Shown here: one piece after another, positions 42,925 to 53,593 of the stretch
How the letters are laid out: each line of letters begins with the position of its first letter
Numbering within the stretch: position 1 is the first letter of the stretch
DNA from: Zopfochytrium polystomum
Lineage: Eukaryota > Chytridiomycota > Chytridiomycetes > Chytridiales > Chytridiaceae
Assembly (NCBI GenBank): GCA_025765615.1
Contig: JAIVFJ010000068.1
Coordinates: forward strand, 231,745-295,744
DNA: 64,000 bases
Direction: 5' to 3'
Notes under the pieces: model-generated
What the model saw: only the letters and a program-made list of their open reading frames with translations
Database searches by the model: none
What the model was told of the DNA's origin: nothing
Translations under genes and position numbers: made by a program

Positions 42925-42932
42925 TATTTATA
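42925..42932 (-). promoter_or_regulatory. TATA box pointing into the tandem array
   Basis: The minus strand reads TTCTATAAATACTCGACC. About 30 nt downstream is a C/T-rich likely start region, and the tandem array follows. This could drive a transcript through the array (inference). Confidence 0.35.
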
Positions 42933-43357
42933 GAAGAATCGGCCCAAGCAGCCCCACCTAGCCGACGCGACAACTCCGACCATCCGCCGGCCCAAGCGCA
43001 CATCACTGCTGCGGCAAAAAAGGCAGAGACATCCACCCAAGCCCGACGGACATCTTGCAAAGCAGTTGCCCAGCTCGTCGCAACTCGTGCGCTGTTACAG
43101 TTCTTTGAGTGTATGGTCGCATTTTTTTCTTCTTTTTCTTCGCGGTGCCCGCCCAGTACAAGAAAGTTCGCGACACTCACTTTTGCAACGTTCCCTCCCT
43201 TCGATTACACATTTTTCCATCGATCCGAACGACCGTCGCCCGCCCCTCCAACAACGTTCCATCGGGTCAGAATGCAGACGGGCAGTGGACCCTAAAGTGG
43301 ATGCAGCATGTGGATAGACGCGTATATCTGATGCAGTCTTCGACTTGGGCGGAAGTC

Positions 43358-44562
43358 CTACAGTATATACCAAGCCAATGATATAGCTGCAGAGTTATCG
43401 CTGGCCAAGTCGATCGCAATTTCCGAGTACCTAATCAGCGCGCTGGCTTTCCACCACTGAAGAACCTCCACAGAGCGAGCGTAGTCCATGGCGTGAAGTC
43501 CATCGAGGAGGCCGCTCGCCAGATGTTGCACCAAAAAGTTGAGAAGACCGGTGAAGCTGACAGATTGAGGATGGCAGATCTCGCTCAAAGCTCAGACCTG
43601 CAATTGCGGCAAGCGAAATAGAGTCGCCAGGGCGAGGCGTTCGTGCGGCGATTCGATTGGATCCTCAATCATTCGAGCAAGGAACGGAAACGAGGGATCG
43701 GTCAGCAAAACGACACGCATTTTATCAGTCTGCTGTGGTTCCATCTTACTTTGAATCGTCCTCTAGTCCGCCTATTTCCTCCAGACGATCCCCCACCAAC
43801 TTCGGACACAATCTTTACTGTACCAACACACGAATTCTTGAAACATTTGTCGGGCTTTGGGCAGTCCGTTCAGCCACCGTTCGAACTAGCCAGACTGCTT
43901 CCACCAGTCGACTGTTGGTTAACTTGAAGATTTCCGCATCCAGTCTGGTACTAAGACCGCTGTCCTTCCACCATTGTAAGCTTTTCGTGCATTGGTATCG
44001 GATGGCGCGATCCACTGCTTCCTGGGTGTACTTGAGCTCGTATCCGCTGTCTTTCCACCACTGCAGCACCTCTATCTTGCCTCTTTCGCTCGCGAGATCC
44101 ATCGAGTACGCATTGTACATGAGCACAAGCCCGCTGTCGTTCCACCATTTAAGGACCTCGATGAATCCTTCGCACGACGCCCACCGAACAGCCTCCTCAT
44201 CATACATCAAGGGTAAGCCACTGTCCTTCCACCGCAGCGCATTAACATTGCCTTTTTTCGTTACTGTTCATCGCCTGCTTGTCATACTTCAACTCCAGAC
44301 CGCTCTCCTTCCGCCACTGCAGCACATTTGTAAGGCCTTTGAGTGAGGCCAGCTCCATCGCTCGCGCGTCATACTTCAGCGGGAGTCCGCTGTCCTCCGC
44401 TGGAGGAGGTCAACCCGCCCTTTTGAGCAGGCCGACTCAATCGCCCGATTAGAGTACGCGAAATCCAGCCCGCTGTCTTTCCACCACTGAAGGATCTCCA
44501 CAGAGCGTGCCTCGTCCATTGCGTAATCATCGTCAAGCGTTTTTTGTAACATAGCGCTTCAG
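43358..44562 (-). pseudogene. Ankyrin-repeat protein, frameshifted
   Basis: The minus strand carries repeated units of about 33 residues with the signature A...ASxxGxIEVLQWWKDSGLxLKY. This ankyrin-like pattern is abundant in chytrid genomes. The reading starts with an ATG near 44550 and passes through several frames. A longer intact piece of about four units is at 44210-43815, and a last unit is at 43480-43358 (YARSVEVLQWW). Frameshifts occur near 44395 and 44260. A similar single unit sits antisense to the putative coiled-coil gene near 34.7 kb. Confidence 0.7.
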
Positions 44563-45102
44563 GGCGTGGCTGTCACACACCACCGGCTGTTGCCATGTCG
44601 CAGACACCCATCACTTAGCGTGCGGAGATCAAAAAGGAAAGAAGTCCAATGAGTTCAGCTGTGTCGGAAGAAGCACCGCCGTTACGATTCAAAGAGGGGG
44701 ACCAATTTGAGCGAAAGCGCTTTTGGACAAAATGGCGACATCACCATCACGAAATTGGGTGCGGCGTTTGAGCGGAAGGGCAAAGACACACAACGGCGGT
44801 ATAGGTGACGGAGCGGCCGGCCTTGGGGTACCAAAGAAAACGACGGAATCTCTTGCGGTTTGGTAGTGGGGGAGCAAAGCAACGGAAAAGAGAAAAAGAC
44901 CAAGACGATCAAGGGGTAAGGCTCAACATGGAGGAGAATAGGCAGCAAGGAAAGGCAAACAACCGTATTCAGAAAAACGGTATCACGTTACCCACGGCAA
45001 CATGTCTCCAAATGCGCACCATATTCCCCCAATTTCCGTCGACGCCGCCGCCGCCGTCCCCCTTTCCCTCACCCCCGAATCTCAAACACCAGCCCGCTTC
45101 AA
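44563..45102. other. Intergenic, 3' side of the Rab5 gene
   Basis: No gene is supported. The region contains C-rich sequence that reads as proline-rich frames on the plus strand. Confidence 0.4.
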
Positions 45103-46009
45103 TCAGCACTGACACGGCTGCTGCTCCGCGGCGCCGCCCGGCCCCTGGTTCAAGTCCACCCGACTGTTGCCGCTCGCCCCCCACTCCACCCGCGCCGCTG
45201 CCCGATCCCTGCCCACGCGACCGTGAAGCGAGCAGCTGGTCCAGTGGGATTTTCTTGGCTGATGAACGGGTTCATCGGGATCAGCGGTGTCGGATGAACA
45301 GAAAAAGAAAAGAAAGTGCAAAGGAAGGAAAAACTCACCAATCTCTGTAAACACCTCCATCACAAACTGGCCCGACTTGGCTGACGCCTCCGTAAACAGC
45401 AAGCCAGACTCGTTCGCGTAGGCCTGCGCCTCCTCGGTCGGGATCGCTCGCGTGGCGGCCAGATCGAGCTTGTTGCCGACCAGCGCGATGACGATATTGG
45501 CGTTGGCCTGCCGCTGGAGCTCTTTGACCCACGATTTGGCCTTGTCGAGCGAGGACTGGGTGTGGGTGCAGGAACGAGTGTCAACCGGAGATTGGAATCA
45601 GATTGGAGGCGAAGCGATCGATCGACGCACAACAAAAGGGCCCTGAGCTCACCGGCTTCGTAATGTCGTAAACGACAACCGCCGCCTGCGCGTTCCTGTA
45701 ATACATCGGCGCCAGAGAGTGGAACCGCTCCTGCCCCGCGGTATCCCAGATCTCAAACTTGATGACCTTGTCTTCCAGCTTGCACTTTTGCGTCAGGAAC
45801 GCGGCGCCGATCGTCGGCTCCTTGTTCTCTTGGAAATCGTTGTTGACGAAGCGGAGGACCAGCGAGGACTTGCCGACGGCGGCTTCGCCGAGGAGGACGA
45901 GTTTGACTTGGATGGGTTTGGCGGCGGCGGCGGGAGTGGGCTGGGTGGAGGTGTTGGCGTTGAGGGCGGTGGCGGCTTCGGCGGCGCGGTTGTTGTTCGG
46001 GCGGGACAT
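45103..46009 (-). CDS. Rab5/Ypt5-type small GTPase (3 exons, one apparent frameshift)
   Basis: Rab5 controls early-endosome fusion. Exons are 46009-45653, 45555-45339 and 45258-45103, all with GT-AG borders. The G-box motifs are [14 protein letters not shown] (P-loop), a switch I region with [11 protein letters not shown] (Rab5 signature), [15 protein letters not shown] and EASAKSG. After [11 protein letters not shown] the tail should end [18 protein letters not shown], a CxC geranylgeranylation motif, but this lies one frame off. A six-base C run on the plus strand (45177-45182) would have to be five bases for the frame to connect. The N-terminus carries a Thr/Ala-rich 35-residue extension. 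As sequenced the third exon would read on past the prenylation site. Confidence 0.92.
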
Positions 46010-46430
46010 TGTGTGGTAAGAGTGATGGGTAACTTAGAGGAAAAGGACTAGGATAAGAGATCGGCTTTCTTTCGGTCGCTGTGTCGATCGATCGGTGGGA
46101 CGGCCTTGTGGACGACGCTGATGGGGTTGCTGATGATGCTCGGAGGGGAGGTGGGAAGAGTGGAAGAGGGTGGCGAGATCGTGGCGGAGGCTGGGCTGTT
46201 TCTTATCTTTTTCTTTTCTGGTCTTTTTCTTGTGTGGCGAGGCAAGCGCGTCGCGCGACGCAGAGGGGGCCGTGCCAAAGGAGCAGCCGAGTGCGAGTGC
46301 GTTAAGCTGCACCTCGGCTGACGGCAAGCGACACAGTCAGCTCTTCTAAGGTGCGTGGACAAGTGTTTGCCCCCGCAGACGGAGGAGACTAGCTCGGAGT
46401 AGCTAGCAGCATCCGATCTGCACTCATCAT
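46010..46430. other. Upstream region of the Rab5 gene
   Basis: No independent gene. C/T-rich stretches read on the minus strand lie upstream of the Rab5 start codon. Confidence 0.4.
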
Positions 46431-46454
46431 GTACAACATTGTCGCTCTGGTCCG

Positions 46455-46570
46455 CTCTTAGATGCATCAGATCGGACCGCAGAACTAAGCAGGCTGAGAC
46501 TTCATCTCCTCAACCAACGCTCTCATGTTGGGTGTCGTCGGTATGACGGGAGCTGGCAACGACGCCGGGC
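46455..46570 (+). ncRNA. 5S rRNA-like sequence (fragment or derived repeat)
   Basis: GCATCAGATCGGACCGCAGAACTAAGCAGG resembles the conserved 5S core around the A box (GATCTCGG..AGCTAAGCAGG). Further on TGTTGGGTG and a pairing GACGGG are seen. The 5' and 3' arms do not clearly pair and the spacing is longer than normal, so it is more likely a derivative or pseudogene than an active 5S gene. Confidence 0.3.
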
Positions 46571-47575
46571 CCCCGCAATACGCGAATACATGCTTTCGTC
46601 CCCACCCGAGGCGCCCGCTGGCGTCATTGTGAGTTTTGAAAGAAGTACTCAGTCGATTGTCTAGGCTTTTTGTTTTACCCGCTTTCTTTTTTTTTTTTTT
46701 TTTTTTTTTCTATTGGGACGAAAGCAACACCCCCTGTCAAGGAAATATGGGAACGATTTTCCGCGAGATGCGTAGCGATGTGATGATAACCGATTTGATG
46801 ACGGAGAGGATGAATAACAATTGGCGAACAAACAGAGCGGGCCCAGAGACCGACAGCCCGATGATCGAGAAGGACAACAAAAATGACAGCAGAAAGCCGT
46901 TTGAATGTGCGCGTTATGAAGGCAGCGCAACACCCAAAAACTCTCTGCAGACGCGAAACACACCCCGCATGCCGCTATGCGCCGAATCCCAGCCACGCCT
47001 GGCCGCCGCAGTCACGGCGGATTGCGGCGGCCCTGCGGCGTCCTCCCCGTCCTACTTAACGCGGCTCCGACACGCACCGGTCGCGGAAACTCGTGGCCAG
47101 CCTCTCGCCGTGCAGGCGATGGTGCTTGATGACGCCCAACCTTGGCGGCTAGACGACCGCGCTGGCGTGCAGATTGCCTGCGGTCGCTGTTCCGGGCGTC
47201 GCCATCTCTATTGGTCCTCGTCGCGGCCATCTCGCACCCCGGGGTCGCGACCGAGGTCTGCCCGTCGGCAACGTGGCTCGTCGTATCGTACTGTCGCGCA
47301 CTCGCACGATATCGGCAACTTCCAATACGTGATAAGGAACAAGAACGTGCTGGTCGTCGTCGCGATGGAGCTCTGCCTGGCACCAACACCGCCGTGTAGT
47401 AGTCGTTGCTGCCGTTGTCGTCGTTTGGCAGCAACGGTGATACGCGCGGGGGTTCGCCCCAAGTCGAAATTTGGAGAGAAGGAGCGGCCCTTACAGTGGG
47501 TGCTGCAACATCCTATTTTACATAGGCCAATGACACACGGAATCAAAAAGTATGTGAACTATCACGAAGGAAAGG
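46571..47575. other. GC-rich region of unclear content
   Basis: A poly-T tract (46686-46710) is followed by DNA open in several frames, including a plus-strand frame of 343 codons. It is rich in Arg/Ser with no motif. I do not consider it a supported gene. Confidence 0.4.
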
Positions 47576-48283
47576 TCAAAAGGGTGTGTGGAGTATTTCA
47601 TCAGGAGGAGGAGAAGAAACCCTTGCCAAGCAACTTTCTGCAGAGCGAAGCGCCAAACCCTGCTTAGTCTGCCTTTTTTCTCCATCCCAGCCAGGACAAG
47701 CCAGCGAAAGCTCCCGCAGCGCAATACAAACCCGCTGGTAGCCCGCACCTGTCATGCAGCTGCACTCCAGAATGTCCACTGGGGCACCTGCGGCGCAGAA
47801 CGGCGCGACGACGGCAGAGATTGCGTCCCTCCTCGCGGCCACGCTCGCCTTGTCCTGTGGGGCGGCATCTGCGTGGGTGCCGACCACAATGACGGGGAAG
47901 GCGGCTTCGAGGATGAGCGATCCGATCTCGGCCAGGACGCCGGCTGTGGGGTCGACGCCGGCGGCGACATCCCAGCAGACGACCACAAAGTCATGTCGCG
48001 TCTCGACAGCGAGGGGGAAGAGCCCCGGGCAAAACAGGTAATTCACGACGTCGAGTCGGCGGGCCGTGCCGTCCCACCAATCCTGCGCGGACCGCGGGAT
48101 CCGCATGGCGAACATCCTCTTTTCAAAGTGAAAGCGGACCATGTTGCGGTGGATGGGGAATTCGGCGGTGCAGTTGGCGCCGTCGAAGCAGTTTTCCCAG
48201 ACGTGGACTAGGGTCGCCTTGCCCGCTGAGGCGGCCCCGATGAAGCTGCAGCGACGTTCGATGTTGACGTCGCGGACAGGCAT
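47576..48283 (-). CDS. Degenerate Rho-like small GTPase
   Basis: About 235 residues from ATG 48283. The fold order of a Rho/Ras GTPase can be followed: RRCSFIGAASAGKATLV (P-loop position, but GKA instead of GKT/S), a switch-like stretch, VVVCWDVAA (strand beta4), PVIVVGTHADAA (in place of TKxD) and LECSCMTGAGYQRV (Rho-type ECSxLT). The DTAGQE switch II motif is missing and replaced by an unrelated segment. It may not bind or hydrolyse GTP normally. The C-terminus has no obvious CaaX box in this frame, so the last exon may be mis-modelled. Its neighbour Rab5 is on the same strand 1.5 kb away. Confidence 0.6.
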   Translation of the reverse strand: MPVRDVNIERRCSFIGAASAGKATLVHVWENCFDGANCTAEFPIHRNMVRFHFEKRMFAMRIPRSAQDWWDGTARRLDVVNYLFCPGLFPLAVETRHDFVVVCWDVAAGVDPTAGVLAEIGSLILEAAFPVIVVGTHADAAPQDKASVAARRDAISAVVAPFCAAGAPVDILECSCMTGAGYQRVCIALRELSLACPGWDGEKRQTKQGLALRSAESCLARVSSPPPDEILHTPF

Positions 48284-49316
48284 TGACAATATGAGATCGA
48301 GCGTTGTGGGTTGGTGGGTGGGGTGGCAGAGTCAGCGAGCGATGGATGGGATTGAGGGGGTCTTGTTTTGTTTTTTTTTTTTTTGTTTTTTGTTTTTGTT
48401 TTTTTTTTTTTTGTCGTTTCTGCTTTTGCGGCGTGCGACGCATCCCCCGGCCTTTCGTTGGCTGACTTCGAACTCCAGAGGCTCGAAAAGGAGGAGGAAT
48501 GAGAAGGAACCGGATGCTGGCAAATGGGGTGTGCCGGCGAGGGGCGTCCTTCTTGTTATGGCGGTTCTGTTTGTTGGGAGTGGAGCGGGTGAAGCCAAAC
48601 CTCCGCTCGATTGTCTGGTGTTGGCCCCGGAGTGACCGCAGAATATTCAGTCAGCTGTGGTTAGGGTTTTGTTTGCTTCAGCTATGGAAATACAGTGGAC
48701 TAGGTTTGATGGAGCTGTGGCCTATAGTCTAGTGGCAAAAGGGATGAGACAAGCCTTTAAGATGGGAAGCTCCTGGTTATTAGCAGAGCCAGTACCCAGG
48801 ATTCAGCTCAAACTCAACGAAGATGGATGATGTGGTTCAGTTCTATCTTTATTCAAGGACAGCTAAATGGTAATAAAGGTAGAAATAAATGTAGGGGGCA
48901 AAATAACGACATAGTCACAACTGGAGGAGAGCTTTTAGGAGACCCCAGCTAAGACCATGATCAGTGAGGTTAGGAATCTCACACTTCCTCCACAACGCAA
49001 TGAGGCTTCCATGAAAGACGCAGGTAGGATTCAGTGTGCTGGTCGCCCTGTATGACCCAATTTATTGCAGCAATTGCCAAGCCCTTGCGTTCGTTATCTT
49101 ATATTTTTCGCAACTCGAGGCGAAGTCGCCAAACTTCGTTCGGGCGTTGTTGAGGTTGTCTTTCAGCTTTCGAATGGGGAGCTTCGCGTTTTTGTCAGCA
49201 TCTCCTGTCAGCACTGCTTTCTAATCCAAGCTATATAAACACTTACAACTAACCAGAAACATCACGTGCACTTCGCCACATTCGCGATCCCTCTTCCCTT
49301 CGATTCACCCAAGCAC
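48284..49316. other. Intergenic with poly-T and a SINE-like segment
   Basis: Poly-T/TTTG tracts at 48366-48415. Around 48716-48790 the plus strand has an A-box-like TATAGTCTAGTGGCAAAAGG, similar to tRNA-Glu-type heads, but no clear B box. GGTTAGGGTTTTG occurs at about 48659. No gene is supported. Confidence 0.35.
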
Positions 49317-50119
49317 ATGTCGCCAAAGCCAGTCATCGTCGTCGCGGGTTTCGGTCCCGGCATCAGCCGCGGCGTCGCTATCCACTTTGCCCAAAGGAAG
49401 GGCCTGGCCGTCGCGCTCTTGGCACGGACCGAGTCGAAGCTACTCGTCGCTGAAAAAGGTACGATCTGCCGTTTCCTCACAGCTCTCAACCGCGCGGTCC
49501 CCCCCCCCCCCCCCCGCACTTCACTCACACGCTCACTCATTCCGCAGAACTTGCCGCGCTCGGCATCACCGCAAAAGCCTTCCCCGTCGACCTCTCCGAC
49601 GTCGACGCCGTCCGCGCCACCATCGCCTCCGTCCGCGCGTCCCTCGGTCCCATCCACATCCTCTTCTGGAACGCCGCCGCCCTCGGCACAAACACCCTCC
49701 TCACCGACCCGTCCGCACTCGACGCCGCGCAGTACGCCTACAAGATCCAGTTCGCCTCCTTCGTCGCCAGCGTCCATGGCTCCCTCGAAGACCTGAAGTC
49801 GACGCGGGTGGGCGATCGCCTCGGCGCGATCCTGGTGACGGGTGGATATCTGGAGGAGATCGCCGAGGGGACCGCGAAGATGGCCGTGGCGTGGCGGTTT
49901 TCGACGATCGCGGTGATGAACGCCGCCAAGCGCAAAGCGGTGCATTTGTTGAATGAGGAGCTGGCGGGGAGCGGGGTGTACGCCGGGGAGGTGACGGTGA
50001 TGGGGCTTGTTAAGGGGACGCCGTTCGACGACGGGACGGCGACAATCGAGCCGGCGGCGGTTGCGGAGAGGTTTGAGCGGTTGTACGAGACGAGGACGAA
50101 GGTGTTTGACGCGATCTGA
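49317..50119 (+). CDS. Short-chain dehydrogenase/reductase-like protein (2 exons, 237 aa)
   Basis: Exon 1 is 49317-49458; an 89-nt intron with a C-run lies between donor GTACGA and acceptor TTCCGCAG; exon 2 is 49548-50119. The joined frame is exactly 238 codons. The N-terminus has the nucleotide-binding beta-alpha-beta motif VAGFGPGISRGVA, followed by ALLARTESKL (NADP-type Arg after beta2), FPVDLSDVDAV (the conserved Asp) and HILFWNAA (equivalent of NNAG). The usual catalytic YxxxK is not present: the matching helix reads TIAVMNAAKRKAVH, with Met/Asn in place of Tyr. It belongs to the GxGPGIG subgroup of SDR proteins, several of which lack the Tyr. Function is unknown. Confidence 0.8.
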
Positions 50120-51059
50120 GGGGGTGATGCGCGCCCTGAGCCCGCAAGTCGAGTGCGCACAATAGAGGCTTGTTTATGTTTGGCAATGACGTAACGATGC
50201 GCAGAAATAGCTGTTTCTTTTTCTATGCTGAATCTTGTTGGCGCTAAATTGAGGTTCGGGCATGACTTCCGAGGCGAGGAGAGACAGACAACTGGATTGC
50301 CAAGCTTCTCCTGCTCTCTCTCTCTCTCTCTCTCACACTATCGCTCAAGGAAACTGGCGAATAAGGAAGGAAGAGAACGGAGAAGAAAATAGCAAGCAAT
50401 CTATCTGTTTTTTTTTTTTTTTTTCTTCTTTTTCGCCTTCCATTCGATGGTCCCTGGGCTTTTCTTTCGGCAGGCGTCGCATAAAGTAAGCTGCACATCA
50501 ATTGCATGGCGCAGTTAACCCTGAGCCGCTCTCAATATCGCTTGCTGCGAGGAAAGCAAAGCTAGAATCACCACCGCTTCACCAAACTCAATTTGTTGGA
50601 GTCAGATTGGCCTTTCAGCGAACCTGACTTGTGTAAGTCGCATCAGTGGCGGCAATGAGGTTGCCATTGACATCGGAATCTTGCTTCCTTGGCTCAAATC
50701 ACTGAAGTAGGGTTGATGGTACTGGTGCAAGTGCATCAGTTTTAGCAAGTTGCGTGATATTCTCATCAACAGACTTTCTTTTGTTGAGAAGTTGTTGACT
50801 TTCAGCATATGCTTAGTTTTCTTCAGGATTTTCCAGTAATCAGCTATGAATTCTGGCTCCATATCTCCATTGCTGCCCAGTTGTAATTTGGATTTTTTGA
50901 CGTGGGTCTGAAACGCCCCTTTTTGGCCAGAATGTTCGTTTGGCCGCTTTCGGACCAGTCTCATTATAACACACTGCGCAAGTAACATTCGTAAAGCCGT
51001 CGTTACTTTGAGTACGAAAAGCACTTGTAATTTCTCTTCCCGTTGTTTGAATGGGCCTG

Positions 51060-51093
51060 CTCCGTCTGCTGGTTGCGCAACCAGCAGACGGAG
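51060..51093. repeat. 34-bp perfect palindrome
   Basis: Two 17-bp arms, CTCCGTCTGCTGGTTGC and GCAACCAGCAGACGGAG, with no spacer. Confidence 0.95.
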
Positions 51094-51665
51094 GTTCTGC
51101 AAGCCCAATCTCCTGACACTAGAGAACAATATGCACGCCTTGCACATCCCACTCCCTAATTACTCATCGTGGGCCATTGGCGCATAGACCTTGCTTCCAC
51201 GTTTCCCGCTGCTGCCCACTCCCATCCCCACGCCCATACCCGCCCTCTTCGACTCCTTCTCCTTCTTCTTCTTCCTCTTCTTCTCGACCGACATTCCCTT
51301 ATTCCTCCTCGCCCCACCCTCCCCACTCGACCCTCCTCCTCCTCCGTCAAACCCCATCAGGCCTGTCCAAGCGCGAGCGCCACCGCCGCGCTCCACAACG
51401 TTGCGGTCGTCATCGATGGTGGACAGCGCCACAGCACCCTCCACTATCCCGACCGCCGGCCGAAAGGCGAAGACGGGTCCTTCACTCTGCAGCGACTGTT
51501 TGTCGTCTGGAATTGGCGCGAGGGGCCAGGACATTGGTTCCGGGAGGGCGGCAGTGAGAGGCGCAGGGCTAGGGAACAGGGGAGGAGGAAGGGTGGACGG
51601 GTCAAGTGTTGTAGGGAAAGAGAGCGTGAATTGTGAGGGGCCACGGTTAAAGAGGTTGAATCCAT

Positions 51666-51755
51666 GCACGCACACGTACACGCACACACACACACACGAA
51701 CACGCACACGAACCCACACAACATACACACACACCCACCCACACACACACACACA
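51666..51755. repeat. (CA)n-rich microsatellite
   Basis: Interrupted CA repeats such as CACACACACACACG and CACACACCCACC. The long Thr-His and Cys-Val frames here are translations of the repeat. Confidence 0.9.
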
Positions 51756-52256
51756 GAGAGAGCGATGAGGGAACGAAGGGACAACCAGACAGCGGCACTC
51801 ACCCCGCTAACGCGGTGTCGGCAGCGGCGGCGGGCAAGGCGAGAAAGAAGAAGAAGAAAGTAGAGAAGTCGACTACGGCGTCGACGACGGAGCGGAAGAA
51901 GCGCTTCCACGAGAGCGGCTGGATGCGTTGGCTGAGGTGCATTCGAATTTATTTTTATTTTTTTCATTCCATTGTATTTTCAGTTTGGTGTGGTTGCTTT
52001 GTCTCTTTTCGATTCTCCTTTCTCTTTTCCATTCGATTATTTTTTTTTTTTTCTTTTTTTTTTTCCGTTCCGGTTTTGTTTACGGGGGTCGAACGATGAT
52101 TTTCTTGTGCGCGTCCGCGGTTTTGCCGATAGGCTTTCGCTCCTCCTTTGGTCCTTTGGAAGGGAGAGAAAAGAGAAGAGGAAGGGACACACATGAGTAA
52201 AGCTGCTCAGTCATCGACAGCCCAAAGTACGGCCTCGAGTTAGCCCCGCTTTAATC

Positions 52257-52925
52257 ATGAAAATTTACTCTGCGCAATGCGGCCCGGTCAAGACAACGGC
52301 GAAGGCCGCCTCGAGCGTCTGTACGTACCCTGAGGATCCGCTCGAGGCAGGTGAAGTTCCCGATTTTGATCCAGACGCCACGACGGACTGCTGGTTCGCC
52401 ATGGCGGCGGACCCATCGCCGCCGACAGTGGATGCCAGAGCAAGCACATTCTACAACGACGACGAGGTGGAGGACGGCTTAGCGTTCGGATTCCCGTTCC
52501 AAGCGGGCTGCGCAAAGTGGATCTGCTGCGCTCTGGCTGAGCGGGGCGTGTCGCTGGAGCAGCTGGTCGCGTACCTCGGCGAGACCCTCGCGGATCAGGA
52601 CGGCTTGAAGAAGTGGATGGGCGATCTTGAAGAATGCTGTCCCGATGGTGCGAGTATCCAAGAGATCCACGACGTGGACTATACAGACACTACCCTTAGG
52701 CTCTTTGGTTGGCACGCCTACTCCTTTGCTCGCCCCGACACGATCTGGTGGCAGAAGGACTACGGCATTAATCCACATTTTCCGGATCTGCGTCCATCGT
52801 GGAACGAAGTGGCCGCAAAAACTATTCTTGGCGACGACGGCGATTTCGACATGTGGAGCGATGGAGGCACAACCCGGCTCAGATCACGAAGGCGGCGACG
52901 GCGACGGCGACGCAGAAGAAACTGA
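52257..52925 (+). CDS. Hypothetical acidic protein (222 aa)
   Basis: A single open frame from ATG 52257. The composition is acidic with well-spread Trp residues (GYxFPFQAGCAKWICCALAE-like core, KKWMGDLEECC, RPDTIWWQKDYG). The last 15 residues are nearly all Arg from a CGA/CGG repeat, which may be repeat expansion or the wrong frame after a splice. It is not recognised. The even codon usage and lack of low complexity in the core support it being real. Confidence 0.5.
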   Translation: MKIYSAQCGPVKTTAKAASSVCTYPEDPLEAGEVPDFDPDATTDCWFAMAADPSPPTVDARASTFYNDDEVEDGLAFGFPFQAGCAKWICCALAERGVSLEQLVAYLGETLADQDGLKKWMGDLEECCPDGASIQEIHDVDYTDTTLRLFGWHAYSFARPDTIWWQKDYGINPHFPDLRPSWNEVAAKTILGDDGDFDMWSDGGTTRLRSRRRRRRRRRRRN

Positions 52926-53593
52926 GGGGGACGACAACAATGACGACGCAGCAAAACTAGCCAAGTGGAGGCGCAAACGCACGAGTTTCGCCGACGGGCG
53001 GCGTGCCCTCCCCCTGCTCTCAACAAATCGCGCATAGTATCATCACGGCCGTGCGACTGCGTGGCGGACGCTGTCGAAAAGTGACGGGTTCGCTCGGATT
53101 CCCGGATTCGCCAGGGTGCGGGGCACGCGCATCAGGGACGCGGTGCGAGGCTACGATGAGCGAGACGTTGACTGGAAGCGCGCGTACTTTTGCTACGAGA
53201 GCCGGAACGCCAGGAGGATTACGAGAAACGCAAAGTTTTTGGTGGGGAGGGCAGCTACGCGTAAGCATGTGCGGTGTGGCGTTCCAAAGACTGACTCTGA
53301 ATGAGCGGAAATACGATTTTTCTTTTGTGGTCCGTTCGGTCAGAGGAGTCGCAAGAAATTTTACCAAAAATCTATTTCAACATTCCCCAGACTGCAACAA
53401 TCCATTCAGCTGCTCTGCTTTCGCGCCCGAAGGTCTTGCGCATCACCAACACGACAATACGATTTTTGCGCGACTGAGATATTCTGCAATTAAACTGGTA
53501 GCACAATGCCCATCAAATGACTCGAGCAATGACTACCAAGCCACGGTTTGCGAAATGTTTCATTCCTTGTCGTCCTAGGAGATCCTAGGTAAA
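52926..53593. other. Intergenic, nothing recognised
   Basis: Short frames only. The Arg-codon-rich repeat at the end of the preceding gene continues into this stretch. Confidence 0.35.

Larger units (their letters stand above)
50120..52256. other. Low-complexity region with uncertain open frames
   Basis: CT repeats (50312-50333), poly-T (50409-50422), a long CA tract and T-rich sequence (52040-52065). A minus-strand frame at 50602-51147 has a plausible amphipathic segment (YWKILKKTKHMLKVNNF) and could be a gene remnant. Lys-rich tails occur on both strands near 51200-51320 (minus) and 51830-51930 (plus). None can be assigned. Confidence 0.35.

Noticed and set aside
46636..47667. 343-codon plus-strand frame
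   Set aside because: It starts in poly-T, has Arg/Ser-rich shifting composition and no recognisable domain, and overlaps the 3' end of the Rho-like gene on the other strand.
51191..52099. 302-codon plus-strand frame with His-Thr repeats
   Set aside because: It runs through a CA microsatellite and T-rich tracts. A Lys-rich segment near 51.85 kb is suggestive but not enough to call a gene.
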